A stretch of 64,000 bases of DNA, from positions 1,798,001 through 1,862,000 of the forward strand of contig NZ_CP047200.1 in the NCBI RefSeq assembly GCF_030408675.1. Direction: 5' to 3'. The stretch comes from Corynebacterium durum. GTDB lineage: Bacteria; Actinomycetota; Actinomycetes; Mycobacteriales; Mycobacteriaceae. The notes below the pieces were generated by a model that ran no database searches, was not told where the DNA came from, and saw nothing but the letters and a program-made list of their open reading frames with translations. Of the stretch, positions 1 through 9,365 are shown in pieces. The position numbers and the translations under genes are program-made. How positions within the stretch are numbered: position 1 is the stretch's first letter; the number at the start of each line of letters is the position of its first letter.

Positions 1-1048
1 TGATTTGAGCTACGTGGATTCCGCCGCGGAGGCCGTCATCGCAGCCACGGGCACTGCCGACCATAACCCCGTGGTGGTGGGCAAATCCACCGTTCCGGTG
101 GGCACCGCGCAGAACCTTGCCGACCGGCTTGAAGCGCACGGCATCACCCTGGTGTGGAACCCCGAGTTCCTGCGGGAAGGCTTCGCCGTGGCTGACACTT
201 TGCACCCTGACCGGATTGTCTACGGCTTGTCCAATGACCCCGATCGCGCCCAGCTGGGCGAGAATGCACTGGACCAGGTGTACGCCACGATCCTTGCGGA
301 AGACGTGCCGAAAATAGCCACCAACTACCCCACCGCCGAACTAGTGAAAGTGGCCGCTAACTCCTTCCTGGCCACCAAGATCAGCTTTATCAACGCCATG
401 GCTGAACTATGCGAAGCCACCGGCGGGAATGTGACCAAGCTGGCGGAAGCCTTGGGGTATGACGCACGCATTGGGCATCGTTTCCTGCGCGCTGGCGTCG
501 GATTCGGTGGTGGCTGCCTGCCCAAAGACATTCGCGCTTTTGTCGCCCGCGCCGAAGAGCTGGGTGTGCAGGAAGCTGTGTCGTTTTTGAAGGAAGTCGA
601 CTCCATCAACCAGCGCCGCCGAGATCGCGTGGTCTCGGAAGTACTGCGCAGCCTGAGCGGCAACGTGGACGGCGCACACGTCACGGTGCTGGGCGCCGCG
701 TTCAAACCCAACAGCGACGACATCCGCGATTCACCCGCCCTGGAGGTTGCCCAGCGCCTGCATGACCTGGGCGCGGTAGTCACGGTGACCGACCCGAAAG
801 CCCTGGACGCGGTGGCGAAAGTTCGCCCCGACCTGCCCACCGAAGCCGACCCGATCCGCGCGCTCACCGGCGCCGATGTGGTGGTGCTAGTCACCGAATG
901 GGAGGATTTTGTGCAGCTTGACCCCGCGGAAGTTGCTGCAGTGGTGAACCGCCCCGCCATCATCGATGGCCGCAACGCCCTCAACCCGCAGCGCTGGCGC
1001 GACGCTGGGTGGGACTACTCCGGGCTCGGACGATACAACCACCACTAG
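1..1048 (+). CDS. UDP-glucose 6-dehydrogenase family protein (5' truncated by window edge)
   Basis: NAD-dependent oxidation of a UDP-sugar (UDP-glucose to UDP-glucuronate, or a related nucleotide sugar) for cell-envelope polysaccharide. The reading frame is open to the first base, so the N-terminal Rossmann domain lies outside the window. Visible parts are the end of the NAD domain (GKSTVPVGT, WNPEFLREG), the central helical domain, the catalytic-cysteine loop GVGFGGGCLPKD, and the C-terminal UDP-binding domain with AAFKPNSDDIRDSP. About 347 residues remain of a family length near 430-440. A TTG at position 5 is only an internal codon. The stop at 1046-1048 directly abuts the stop of smc on the other strand. 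UDP-glucose versus UDP-ManNAc specificity cannot be decided, but the GGGCLPKD loop fits the UDP-glucose/GDP-mannose dehydrogenase group. Confidence 0.9.
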   Translation, partial: DLSYVDSAAEAVIAATGTADHNPVVVGKSTVPVGTAQNLADRLEAHGITLVWNPEFLREGFAVADTLHPDRIVYGLSNDPDRAQLGENALDQVYATILAEDVPKIATNYPTAELVKVAANSFLATKISFINAMAELCEATGGNVTKLAEALGYDARIGHRFLRAGVGFGGGCLPKDIRAFVARAEELGVQEAVSFLKEVDSINQRRRDRVVSEVLRSLSGNVDGAHVTVLGAAFKPNSDDIRDSPALEVAQRLHDLGAVVTVTDPKALDAVAKVRPDLPTEADPIRALTGADVVVLVTEWEDFVQLDPAEVAAVVNRPAIIDGRNALNPQRWRDAGWDYSGLGRYNHH

Positions 1049-4000
1049 TTAGGTCTCGGCGGAGGTGGGTGCGGCCGCCACCGGACTCATGCGCTGGCTG
1101 ATCACACGCGTCACACCATCGCCGCGCATGGTCACACCATAAAGCACATTGGCCACATCCATGGTGGGCTTCTGGTGCGTGATCACAATCAACTGGCTGG
1201 TCTCCCGCAGATTCTCAAACAACGCGATCAGCCGACGCAGATTCGTGTCATCCAAGGCGGCCTCTACCTCATCCATCACATAAAACGGGCTGGGCCGTGC
1301 CTTGAAAATAGCCACCAGCATGGCCAACGCCGTCAGCGACTTTTCCCCACCAGACAGCAATGACAGGCGCTTGACCTTCTTACCCGGCGGCCGCGCCTCC
1401 ACTTCAATACCAGTGGTGAGCATGTCCTCCGGCTCGGTCAACACCAACCGTCCTTGCCCGCCCGGGAACAAAGTGGAAAACACCTCCGGGAACGCAGCCT
1501 CCACATCGTGCCAGGCATCGGTGAACAACTGCAGGATCTTCGCATCCACATCCTCAATCACATCGTTGAGGTCGCGCCGGGCCTGCTCCACGTCGTTGAG
1601 TTGGTTGGCCAAGAACTCGTAGCGTTCCTCCAGTGCCTTGTATTCTTCCAATGCCAAGGGATTGACTTTGCCCAGCGCTGCCAAGTCTTTTTCCGCCTGT
1701 TTCAGGCGTGCCCGCTCGGCGTCCCGATCGAAATCCTCACCAGGGGCATAGTCAGCCATCAGGTCTTCGGCGGGCATGCCCAGCTGCTGTACCACCCGTT
1801 CTTGGGCTTCCTCGATGCGCACCTGCGCCTGGCTGCGCGCAATATCGGAGGCATGAGCGCTGTCGGTAAGCTTATTCAGCTGCATCTGCGCCGCATGCAC
1901 GGCGTCTTTGGCCTGCGCAAGGCGCGAGGCAATGTCGTTTTTCTGGGCGTTCACCTCGTCACGATGCCGCGCTGCCTGCTCCGTCGCCTGCTCCACCCGC
2001 GTTGCGACGTCCCGCGCTCCCAGCTCTACGGTTCGCGCCAGCTCTGCCTGCGCCCGACGCTTGGCCATGGCCTGCTCGTGCCGCGCTCTAGCCTGCCGCT
2101 CATACTCAGCCTGCCTGCGCAAACTATCACCGCGCCCGCGCCGCTGCCCGGCGCGCTCCTCGGCGGTGCGCAGTGCTAGGCGCGCCTCCACGTCCATGGC
2201 TTTCGCCTGTGCGAGTGCCGCAGCGGTGGTATCGCGGGCTTCGGTGGAGGGCTCATCATCTTGAGCGTCGTCATCAACCCGGGCAAGGCGGTCAAGAGTA
2301 TCCTCAAGCTGGGTTGACGTCTCTTCCACGCGGGCTTCCGCAGTGGCGACACGCCCCATCATCTTTTGTTGGTTCGTCTCTGCGTAGCGCACTTCCCTGT
2401 CGAGCCGTGACGCTTCGGCGTCAAGGGTGCGCGATAGTCCGTCGTGGTCGCGGAGAGCGGCGGTGGTGGCTGCGGCATGGACGCGGGCGTCGTCAGCCGC
2501 CTGACGTGCACCTTCGAGGGTGCCGGACAATTCGGACAGTTTAGTTGTCAGCTCGTCAAGTTCGGTGCGGGAGGCTGCGATCTGTGCGGCGTTCTCCACG
2601 GGGCTGGGCGCACCAGTGCCCAGGCTGATCCACCCGGCCCCCACGAGGATGCCGTCGAGTGTGACGGCTCGCAGTCGGGGGTCGGTGTCCACCAGGGCAC
2701 GCGCGGTTGTGAGGTTGGGTGTGAGCGCGACGTCGACAAGCAGCCGGGTGAGCGGTGCCTGCACTGAGGCATCGAGTATGAGGTGGTCGAGCAGCCAAGT
2801 GCAGCCGGTGGGGAGGGTGGCGTCGAGACGCCACGGGTCGGCGGTGGTGCCCTGGTGGATGAGTGTGGTGCGGCTGATGGTGTCCGCCGTCAGCGCTGCG
2901 GTGAGGTCGTCGGTGATGTGCCCGGCGAGTGCGGTGGCGGCCTCCTCCAACGCCGCCGTGACGGCTTGTTCCGTGCCGGATTCCACCTGCATGAGGTCGG
3001 CGATGCCGGTGAACGTCCCGAATTTTTCCACCACCTCAGCCGCATCGGCAACGGGTGCTGTGTTCTGCAGGGTGTCGATGCGGGATTCCACCCGGGAGAT
3101 GGCACGCTCCAGGTCTCGCTCCTCAGCCCGCAGCTGCTCGAAACGCTGCTCAGCGGCCTGCGCTTCCTGGTCTGCGCGGTCCGATGCCTCGGCAAGCGGC
3201 TCGCGCTCATCCTTCAGCGACTGCTGCTTCGCCGCAACCTCCGCAGACTCCCCCTTCACGCGGGCCAGCGTTTCCGCCGTCTCCTCCAGTTGCTCCGATA
3301 GCTGCTCAACCTCCGTCTGCGCGGCGCTCAACTGTGCACGCAGGGATTCCTCGGCGGCCAGCAGGCGAACCACTCCCTCACGGCGGTCCGCAATGGCCCG
3401 GACCTGGGCCAAATGCTCACGGTCGGCCTCGCGGGCAGCGGCTTCCCGCTCTTCCACTTCCTCCCTGATGGCATCGAGGCGTTCGCGAGCCACCTCAACG
3501 GCCTCATCCAATTCCCGCTGCTCCTCGTCGGCGGCATCGGCCTGGCGTTCCAGGTCATCCGGGTCAGGGCCCTGGTAGGCGGGCTCGGTCCCCTGACTCG
3601 ACGCGCGATCAGCAGCAATACGAATGGTGGCGCTGACGCGCTCCGCCAACGCCGACAATTCAAACCACAGCTTCTGCGCCGCCTCTGACTCAGCAGTAAT
3701 GGCGGTCAACGCAGCATCTAATTCCAGCTGTGTCTCCGTGGATTCTTCCAACACCTGCGTCACCGATGTGACCTGCTCGGCCAGCATCTCGGCTTTCGAC
3801 GTCGCGGAGCTCAGCGATTCCGACAAGCGCACCAACTCATCCGCCGCCAGCTTCAGGCGCGCATCCCGCAGCTCGGCCTGCACTGTCTGTGCCCGGCGCG
3901 CCGCCTCAGCCTGGCGTGCCAGTGGCTTCAACTGGCGGCCAAGTTCCGTGGTGAGGTCCGTCAGACGATCCAGGTTCGCCTGCATGCCCACCAGTTTGCG

Positions 4001-4534
4001 CTGCGCCTTTTCCTTACGACGGCGGTGTTTGAGCACGCCAGCCGCCTCTTCGATAAAAGCGCGGCGTTCCTCAGGGCGGGATTCCAGGATTTGCGACAGC
4101 CGCCCCTGCCCCACAATCACATGCATTTCGCGGCCAATACCGGAATCGCTCAGCAATTCCTGAATGTCCATCAGGCGAGCACGGGCGCCGTTAATTTCGT
4201 ATTCGCTGGCTCCATCGCGGAACATGCGGCGCGTCACCGAAACTTCGGAATAATCAATGGGCAGAGCACCATCGGAGTTATCGATGGTCAACGTCACTTC
4301 CGCTCGTCCCAGAGGTTTGCGATCCCCCGCACCGGCGAAAATAACATCCTCCATTTTGCCGCCGCGCAGTGTTTTCGCGCCCTGCTCCCCCATCACCCAC
4401 GCCAAGGCATCCACCACATTGGATTTGCCAGACCCATTCGGCCCCACCACGGCGCAAATGCCCGGCTCGAATTTCAGAGTCGTTGACGACGCAAAAGACT
4501 TAAATCCCCGCAGCGTCAAAGATTTCAAATGCAC
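1049..4534 (-). CDS. smc: Chromosome segregation protein SMC
   Basis: Structural-maintenance-of-chromosomes ATPase that organises and segregates the nucleoid together with ScpA/ScpB. The protein has 1161 residues, normal for bacterial SMC. Walker A is GPNGSGKS at about residues 31-38. Two long coiled coils rich in E, A, R and Q flank a hinge of lower coil propensity around 490-660. The C-terminal head carries the ABC signature LSGGEK (about 1060-1065), Walker B FYVMDEVEAALDD and the switch histidine in ITHQKP. It ends exactly against the UDP-sugar dehydrogenase stop. Acylphosphatase lies just upstream on the same strand, the arrangement commonly seen for acyP-smc in actinobacteria. Many long open frames on the opposite strand here are shadows of its GC-rich codons. 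Confidence 0.98.
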   Translation of the reverse strand: MHLKSLTLRGFKSFASSTTLKFEPGICAVVGPNGSGKSNVVDALAWVMGEQGAKTLRGGKMEDVIFAGAGDRKPLGRAEVTLTIDNSDGALPIDYSEVSVTRRMFRDGASEYEINGARARLMDIQELLSDSGIGREMHVIVGQGRLSQILESRPEERRAFIEEAAGVLKHRRRKEKAQRKLVGMQANLDRLTDLTTELGRQLKPLARQAEAARRAQTVQAELRDARLKLAADELVRLSESLSSATSKAEMLAEQVTSVTQVLEESTETQLELDAALTAITAESEAAQKLWFELSALAERVSATIRIAADRASSQGTEPAYQGPDPDDLERQADAADEEQRELDEAVEVARERLDAIREEVEEREAAAREADREHLAQVRAIADRREGVVRLLAAEESLRAQLSAAQTEVEQLSEQLEETAETLARVKGESAEVAAKQQSLKDEREPLAEASDRADQEAQAAEQRFEQLRAEERDLERAISRVESRIDTLQNTAPVADAAEVVEKFGTFTGIADLMQVESGTEQAVTAALEEAATALAGHITDDLTAALTADTISRTTLIHQGTTADPWRLDATLPTGCTWLLDHLILDASVQAPLTRLLVDVALTPNLTTARALVDTDPRLRAVTLDGILVGAGWISLGTGAPSPVENAAQIAASRTELDELTTKLSELSGTLEGARQAADDARVHAAATTAALRDHDGLSRTLDAEASRLDREVRYAETNQQKMMGRVATAEARVEETSTQLEDTLDRLARVDDDAQDDEPSTEARDTTAAALAQAKAMDVEARLALRTAEERAGQRRGRGDSLRRQAEYERQARARHEQAMAKRRAQAELARTVELGARDVATRVEQATEQAARHRDEVNAQKNDIASRLAQAKDAVHAAQMQLNKLTDSAHASDIARSQAQVRIEEAQERVVQQLGMPAEDLMADYAPGEDFDRDAERARLKQAEKDLAALGKVNPLALEEYKALEERYEFLANQLNDVEQARRDLNDVIEDVDAKILQLFTDAWHDVEAAFPEVFSTLFPGGQGRLVLTEPEDMLTTGIEVEARPPGKKVKRLSLLSGGEKSLTALAMLVAIFKARPSPFYVMDEVEAALDDTNLRRLIALFENLRETSQLIVITHQKPTMDVANVLYGVTMRGDGVTRVISQRMSPVAAAPTSAET

Positions 4535-4607
4535 CGGTAAATACTAACATTGATGTGACTTGACACCGGGGAGGCGTGAAGAGGCTTTCACGGCTGATTG
4601 TGATCCG

Positions 4608-4892
4608 TCAACGAACCTCAAACCCTGACACACCGCGCGCCGTCGACCACTGGTCAATCACCGAGGTCACGTGCCCCGGCCGCCCGGTTGATGACGGGTT
4701 TTCCATCAATAATCCCAACATGGCCACACATTGCGGGCGGTCTCCCTCCACCACCACGCATACCCGGCCATCTGGGTAATTTGTGGCCGAACCGGAAAGT
4801 CCGAGTTCCAGTGCCTCGCTGCGCACCCACCAGCGGAAACCCACATGTTGCACGGTGCCGTGCACCCAGGCTGTCATTCGAAGTGTCTCCAT
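4608..4892 (-). CDS. acyP: Acylphosphatase
   Basis: Small cytosolic enzyme that hydrolyses the carboxyl-phosphate bond of acylphosphates. From the ATG at 4892 the product is 94 aa, the typical family size. A longer frame reaches 5006 but has no family similarity. The signature [12 protein letters not shown] carries the catalytic arginine (the R after GF) and SATNYPDG carries the catalytic asparagine. It lies 73 bp upstream of smc on the same strand and is probably co-transcribed with it. The ribosome-binding site is weak (GGGA). Confidence 0.93.
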   Translation of the reverse strand: METLRMTAWVHGTVQHVGFRWWVRSEALELGLSGSATNYPDGRVCVVVEGDRPQCVAMLGLLMENPSSTGRPGHVTSVIDQWSTARGVSGFEVR

Positions 4893-5011
4893 AGTCCCAG
4901 TGTAAGCAACCTCAGCGTAGGCAAGCACCACATGAGCAACTGCAAGCCTATGATCGAAAGTGAACCCCCACGTTCCTTTTGTTGGGCACACACCAGAAAG
5001 GCCCACCCCTC

Positions 5012-5689
5012 ATGTCACGCACTCATCTCCTTGCCACCGGCCGCGCCTTCCTCTTTGATATGGACGGCACCATCCTCGATTCCAACGCCATTGTGGAAAA
5101 ACTATGGCGGGTATTTGCCAAGCGCCACAACCTCGACGCCGACGACATTCTCAGTTTTTCCCACGGGCGCCCCTCCATCACCACCATCGCACATTTCCTG
5201 CCGGACCTATCGGCGGATGAGCACCAACACCTCAGTGACGAACGCACAGCTGAGGAAATCCGCATCACCAGCGGCATCGTGGCAATTCCTGGTGCCGTGG
5301 CGTTCTTTCAACAGCTAGACCAGCTGGGCGTGCCGTACGCGGTGGTCACCAGCGCCACCGCCGACCTGGCGCGAACCCGCATCGTGGCGGCGGGGCTTCC
5401 CATCCCCGACGTGTTGGTCACCCCCGAGACGATCACCCAAGGTAAACCCAACCCCGAGGGTTACCTCACCGCAGCATCGCAGCTAGGGGTTGCCCCTAGC
5501 CAGACTGTTGTTTTCGAAGACGCCGACGCGGGCATTACCGCAGGCATTGCCGCCGGGGCTCAGGTGGTGGTTGTGGGGTCTGCCACGCGGCATGACGACC
5601 GCATGCAGGCGCATCCGCATATCCCCGACTTCCGTGGTGTTACTGTCGACGCCCTCGGCGACGGTACGTTCACCGTCGCCACCCCGTAG
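5012..5689 (+). CDS. HAD-superfamily phosphatase (GPP/DOG2-like, subfamily IA)
   Basis: Cytosolic phosphatase, most like glycerol-3-phosphatase or 2-deoxyglucose-6-phosphatase. HAD motif I FDMDGTILDSN has the nucleophile Asp near residue 16. Motif II is VVTSATADLA, motif III lysine is in QGKPNPEGY, and motif IV is FEDADAGITAG. The cap between motifs I and II is helical (IA type). The start at 5012 is chosen because GAAAGG precedes it at a sensible distance and the extra upstream codons (from 4979) add nothing conserved. The product is 225 aa. It is divergent from acyP and ends 5 bp before the stop of the convergent symporter gene, so no space is left for a classical terminator. C. glutamicum has a gpp enzyme of this kind, but the substrate here is an inference. 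Confidence 0.85.
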   Translation: MSRTHLLATGRAFLFDMDGTILDSNAIVEKLWRVFAKRHNLDADDILSFSHGRPSITTIAHFLPDLSADEHQHLSDERTAEEIRITSGIVAIPGAVAFFQQLDQLGVPYAVVTSATADLARTRIVAAGLPIPDVLVTPETITQGKPNPEGYLTAASQLGVAPSQTVVFEDADAGITAGIAAGAQVVVVGSATRHDDRMQAHPHIPDFRGVTVDALGDGTFTVATP

Positions 5690-5694
5690 CGCAT

Positions 5695-7173
5695 CTAGGC
5701 GCTGGTATCGGCCGATGTTTCCTTATCACGCCAGGTGATGGGGTCCGTGCCGTCCCAGCATTCCATGCCGTCCCAGCCCTTCAGCCCCGGAACATCATCA
5801 CGATGGAATACCGGGTTGATACCCTGGGCGCGCTGCTTGGAGAAATTCCGCAGCACGGCAATGGCCACCCCGCCCAGCGGGATCAACGCGATCAAATTCA
5901 CCGTTGCCATGAACCCGGAGAAGGTATCCGCCAGCGACCACACCAAAGGCACTGACCCGATGGCACCACCGAACACGCACAGCGCCACAACTGCGCGGAA
6001 AATGTTTAGGTACATGCGGTTCCTGGTCAGGAACTCAATATTCGCCTCGCCGTAGTAGTAGTTGCCGATCACGGAGGAAAACGCCAGGAACAAAATCATC
6101 ACCGTGAGGAAGTGCACGCCCCAGCCGCCGACGCTGTCCGCCAGTGCGTTCTGGGTCAGTGCAATGCCGCCTTCAGAATCCGACCCGACCCGATCCGACA
6201 GCAGAATAATAAATGCTGTGACCGAGCACACCACGATCGTGTCAAAATACACGCCCAGCGTTTGGATCAGGCCCTGCTTCGCCGGGTGTGACACCGATGC
6301 CGTTGCAGCAGCATTGGGTACTGAACCCATACCGGCCTCGTTAGAGAACAGTCCGCGCTGCGCCCCCTTCAATACCACTTGGCCCAGCGCCGCGCCCGCG
6401 AATTGTTCAATGCCAAATGCATGCTCCACAATGGTCCCGATCATGCCAGGAACGTGTTGAATGTTCAGCACCACCACGATCAGCCCCACCGCAATATAAC
6501 CCACGGCCATGATCGGCACGATCACCTGGGTCACGGTGGCGATGCGCTGTACACCACCGAAAATGATCAGCGCCGTGAACAGGGCCAACACCACGCCCAC
6601 GATAATCTTGATGCGCATGGCGTTGGTGCCCTCAGGGTCGAAGGAATTAGCAATCGATCCCGCAATAGAGTTGGATTGCACCGCATTAAACACAAAGCCG
6701 TAGGTAACAGTGATCAGCACTGCAAACAGCACCGCCAACCAGCGCCATCCCAGCGCCTTGGTAATGTAGTAGGCCGGTCCACCTCGATAGGAATCCTTAT
6801 CCCGCACCTTGTACACCTGCGCCAAGGTGGATTCCACAAAGGAGGTAGCACCACCAATGATCGCTAACGTCCACATCCAGAACACAGCACCTGGACCACC
6901 CGTCGCGATGGCCAACGCCACCCCCGCAACATTGCCAGTACCCACACGAGATGCAGCTGAAATGGTAAACGCCTTGAACGCGGAAATGCCCTTCTGGCCA
7001 GATTCCAGTTCAGACGGCGGTTCTGCGACCGCCTTGAACATGTCTGGAATATAGCGCAGCTGTACCACCACGGTGCGGACACAGAAGTACAGGCCAGCCC
7101 CCACCAGCAAGAACAGGACAAAAATCCAGTATTTTTCGTTGAACAAATCAATCTTGTCTGTCAGCGCATCCAT
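5695..7173 (-). CDS. Sodium:alanine (glycine) symporter, AgcS family
   Basis: Na+-coupled uptake of small neutral amino acids. The product is 492 aa with about 11 hydrophobic segments. AgcS features visible are FKAFTISAASRVGTGNVAGVA near the N-terminus, GGPGAVFWMW, STLAQVYK, RGGPAYY and QRGLFSNEAGMGSVPNAAATA. The ATG at 7173 is preferred over 7212 because TAAGG lies upstream and the family starts shortly before the first helix. mutM lies upstream on the same strand, its stop overlapping the leader region; the two could be co-transcribed by chance of position rather than function. The alanine versus glycine preference cannot be read from the sequence. Confidence 0.93.
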   Translation of the reverse strand: MDALTDKIDLFNEKYWIFVLFLLVGAGLYFCVRTVVVQLRYIPDMFKAVAEPPSELESGQKGISAFKAFTISAASRVGTGNVAGVALAIATGGPGAVFWMWTLAIIGGATSFVESTLAQVYKVRDKDSYRGGPAYYITKALGWRWLAVLFAVLITVTYGFVFNAVQSNSIAGSIANSFDPEGTNAMRIKIIVGVVLALFTALIIFGGVQRIATVTQVIVPIMAVGYIAVGLIVVVLNIQHVPGMIGTIVEHAFGIEQFAGAALGQVVLKGAQRGLFSNEAGMGSVPNAAATASVSHPAKQGLIQTLGVYFDTIVVCSVTAFIILLSDRVGSDSEGGIALTQNALADSVGGWGVHFLTVMILFLAFSSVIGNYYYGEANIEFLTRNRMYLNIFRAVVALCVFGGAIGSVPLVWSLADTFSGFMATVNLIALIPLGGVAIAVLRNFSKQRAQGINPVFHRDDVPGLKGWDGMECWDGTDPITWRDKETSADTSA

Positions 7174-7216
7174 AAAAACATACCTTAGCTGCCCCCAGTG
7201 ATGAATATGCAAGATA

Positions 7217-8071
7217 TCAATATTCTTTTTGACATGTCGGGCAGAAATGGCTGCCCCTATTCATGAACTCCTCTCGCACAATTGCGTCGCCGCACCGCGG
7301 GCATGGCTTGCCCTGCTGCCCATACGCGTTCAACGACACGTCAAAATACCCCGACTCACCATTGACGTTGACATATAAGTCATCAAAGCTTGTACCGCCT
7401 TGCAGCAACGCATGCTCCATCACCGATTGCCCTGCCTCTAACAGCGACACCAACCGCGAAGTTGCTATTTTCGACGCCCGCTGCCTTCCATGCAGCCCCG
7501 CCTGCCACAGCATCTCATCAGCATAAATATTGCCGATCCCGCTAACCACGCGTTGATCCAACAACACGCGCTTAACCTCTGTGTCCTTCTGCTTTACCGC
7601 GCGCGCCAGGTCGCTCAGGTCCAACGTCGGGTCCAGCAAATCCGGCGCAATGTGCGCAATCGACGCTGGAATGCGCTGATGAGCTGAGGGAACCGGGGCG
7701 TCGATAAGCGGCACTACCGACCAATAACCAAACGTACGCTGATCCACAAACCACAGTTGGTTGCCGTCATCAAGATGAACCCGCGCACGCAGGTGACGGT
7801 GCGTTGCCTCCTCCGGCCCCTTCATCAGCATCTGCCCGCTCATACCCAGGTGCACCAGCAGCGCCTCATCCCCCAAGACCAGCCACAGGAACTTCCCACG
7901 ACGCTCCACGGCCTGCACCACCGCGCCGTCGAGACGCTTCTCGACGTCCCTCGGGGTGGTGTTATGCCGCGCGGCACGGGGATGCAAAACCTCAGGCCCC
8001 ACCAACGTCCTGCCCTGAACATGCTGCTCAAGGCCGCGACGGACAACCTCAACTTCGGGAAGCTCAGGCAT
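7217..8071 (-). CDS. mutM: Formamidopyrimidine-DNA glycosylase (Fpg/MutM)
   Basis: Base-excision repair enzyme that removes 8-oxoguanine and formamidopyrimidines and nicks the DNA. It begins MPELPEVEVVRRGL, giving the catalytic Pro2 and the Glu3 of the family after Met removal. The helix-two-turn-helix holds GIGNIYADE, and the C-terminal zinc finger has cysteines at about 257, 260, 277 and 280 (CPRCGD...FCPTCQ). The product is 284 aa, normal length. The ATG overlaps the end of rnc by 8 bp (GATGCCTGA), so it is translationally coupled to rnc in a DUF177-rnc-mutM operon. Confidence 0.97.
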   Translation of the reverse strand: MPELPEVEVVRRGLEQHVQGRTLVGPEVLHPRAARHNTTPRDVEKRLDGAVVQAVERRGKFLWLVLGDEALLVHLGMSGQMLMKGPEEATHRHLRARVHLDDGNQLWFVDQRTFGYWSVVPLIDAPVPSAHQRIPASIAHIAPDLLDPTLDLSDLARAVKQKDTEVKRVLLDQRVVSGIGNIYADEMLWQAGLHGRQRASKIATSRLVSLLEAGQSVMEHALLQGGTSFDDLYVNVNGESGYFDVSLNAYGQQGKPCPRCGDAIVREEFMNRGSHFCPTCQKEY

Positions 8072-8831
8072 CCGGCAGCGTGGTCACATTATCCCGCAGG
8101 GCATGAAACGCCACACGCGCCGCCTGCTGCTCCGCCTGCTTCTTACTAGGCCCCTTCCCCGTACCCAGCTCAGCTTCATCCACGCGGGCGATCGCCGTGA
8201 ACACCAAATCATGGTCCGGCCCAACCGAGGATGTCTCATATTCAGGCTGCGGCAGCCTCCGCTCTGACACCAAATTCTGCAACGCCGTCTTCCAGTCCGC
8301 ATGCAATCCCTGCGCAGAGGCGTGATCAATCTTGTACTTGAACAAGCGCAAAATCACCTCGCGGGCCGTATCAAACCCATGCTCCAGGTACACCGCGCCG
8401 AAAATCGCCTCGGTGGTGTCCGCCAAAATGGAGTCTTTATCCTGACCATTCGTGGCGCGCTCCCCCTTACCCAACAAAATATGCTGACCAAGGCCAATCT
8501 CTCGGGCAATATCCGCGAGGCCATAACGGCTGACCATGCTAGCGCGCATCTTGGAAATATCGCTCTCTGGGCGATCTGGGTACTGGCGGTACAACTGGTC
8601 CGCCACCGACAAGCCCAAAATGGAATCGCCCAAAAACTCGAGGCGTTCATTGTGCGGCAGCATGCCATTCTCGTAGGCGAAAGAACGATGCGTCAGCGAC
8701 AGCATGAACAAATCCTCGCGGATGCGCACGCCTAGACGCTCAAAAAGTGGCTCATGGTCAACCGACTCAAATGCCTCGCGCAGCACCTGCTGGCCATCAA
8801 CGCGCCTCTTGCTGCCCTTACTCCGGCTCAC
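8064..8831 (-). CDS. rnc: Ribonuclease III
   Basis: Double-strand-specific endoribonuclease for rRNA and mRNA processing. The signature NERLEFLGDSILGL lies at about residues 61-74 and supplies the acidic metal ligands. The second catalytic segment DTTEAIFGAVYLEHG follows. A C-terminal double-stranded RNA-binding domain covers about 180-250 (KTALQNLVSERRLPQPEYE, then GKGPSKKQAEQQAA). The product is 255 aa, normal length. The start overlaps the stop of the DUF177 gene by 4 bp (ATGA) and the end overlaps mutM, so all three are one translational unit. Confidence 0.97.
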   Translation of the reverse strand: MSRSKGSKRRVDGQQVLREAFESVDHEPLFERLGVRIREDLFMLSLTHRSFAYENGMLPHNERLEFLGDSILGLSVADQLYRQYPDRPESDISKMRASMVSRYGLADIAREIGLGQHILLGKGERATNGQDKDSILADTTEAIFGAVYLEHGFDTAREVILRLFKYKIDHASAQGLHADWKTALQNLVSERRLPQPEYETSSVGPDHDLVFTAIARVDEAELGTGKGPSKKQAEQQAARVAFHALRDNVTTLPDA

Positions 8832-9361
8832 TTGAACTTCTCCAAACCAGCCCAGCGGGGATCTACACGATCCTGATTTTCCTCGCCCGAAATGCCATCC
8901 GGCGACGGGACATCATTATCCTCGCACTCCTCGCCGAGAATATCCTCACACGTGGGGTTAAACGGCAACTCCAAGACCGCGGCATCAATGAAGGTCTGCA
9001 GAGTATCCAGGCGATCATTGACGATGGCGGGAACCTCGTCATCCTCAGGGTCAACAGCATCGCCCTGGATAAACGACTCCGATGCGGAAAACACCTCATT
9101 GAACTTGAAGGAACGCTCCGCACTCAAATCCCTCAAGCACCGCGAACATTGCCCCGTCAGCGGGGCGGTCACCGTCGCATCGACCATGACGCCCTCGCCC
9201 AACGGGGTTAACGTGGCATCCACCGTGACCTCGGCACCCTCATCCACGGCGATCATGGGCACGCCAACACGCACCGGCGACTGGCCCGTGTTGGACTCTT
9301 GAACAGGCAAACCAGGGCCGCGCAACAACCCGGCCACATCAAAAACAAAAGGTGAAGTCAT
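8828..9361 (-). CDS. DUF177 (YceD-family) protein
   Basis: A YceD/DUF177 protein of 177 aa. Family members are associated with 23S rRNA maturation in plants and bacteria and commonly sit before rpmF or rnc. The true start is ATG 9361 (MTSPFVFDVAGLLRG). A frame open to 9829 runs inside the neighbouring coiled-coil gene and is not coding there. Conserved features are a central PLTGQCSRCLRD with a Cys pair and the second acidic cysteine region FNPTCEDILGEEC, which together suggest a metal-binding knuckle. It is coupled to rnc by ATGA and lies 4 bp after the upstream DivIVA-like gene. The exact biochemical role is unknown. Confidence 0.85.
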   Translation of the reverse strand: MTSPFVFDVAGLLRGPGLPVQESNTGQSPVRVGVPMIAVDEGAEVTVDATLTPLGEGVMVDATVTAPLTGQCSRCLRDLSAERSFKFNEVFSASESFIQGDAVDPEDDEVPAIVNDRLDTLQTFIDAAVLELPFNPTCEDILGEECEDNDVPSPDGISGEENQDRVDPRWAGLEKFK

Positions 9362-9365
9362 GATT

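Noticed and set aside
2520..3578. 352-codon forward ORF antisense to smc
   Set aside because: Ser/Arg-rich translation without motif; it is the mirror of the coiled-coil codons of smc in GC-rich DNA.
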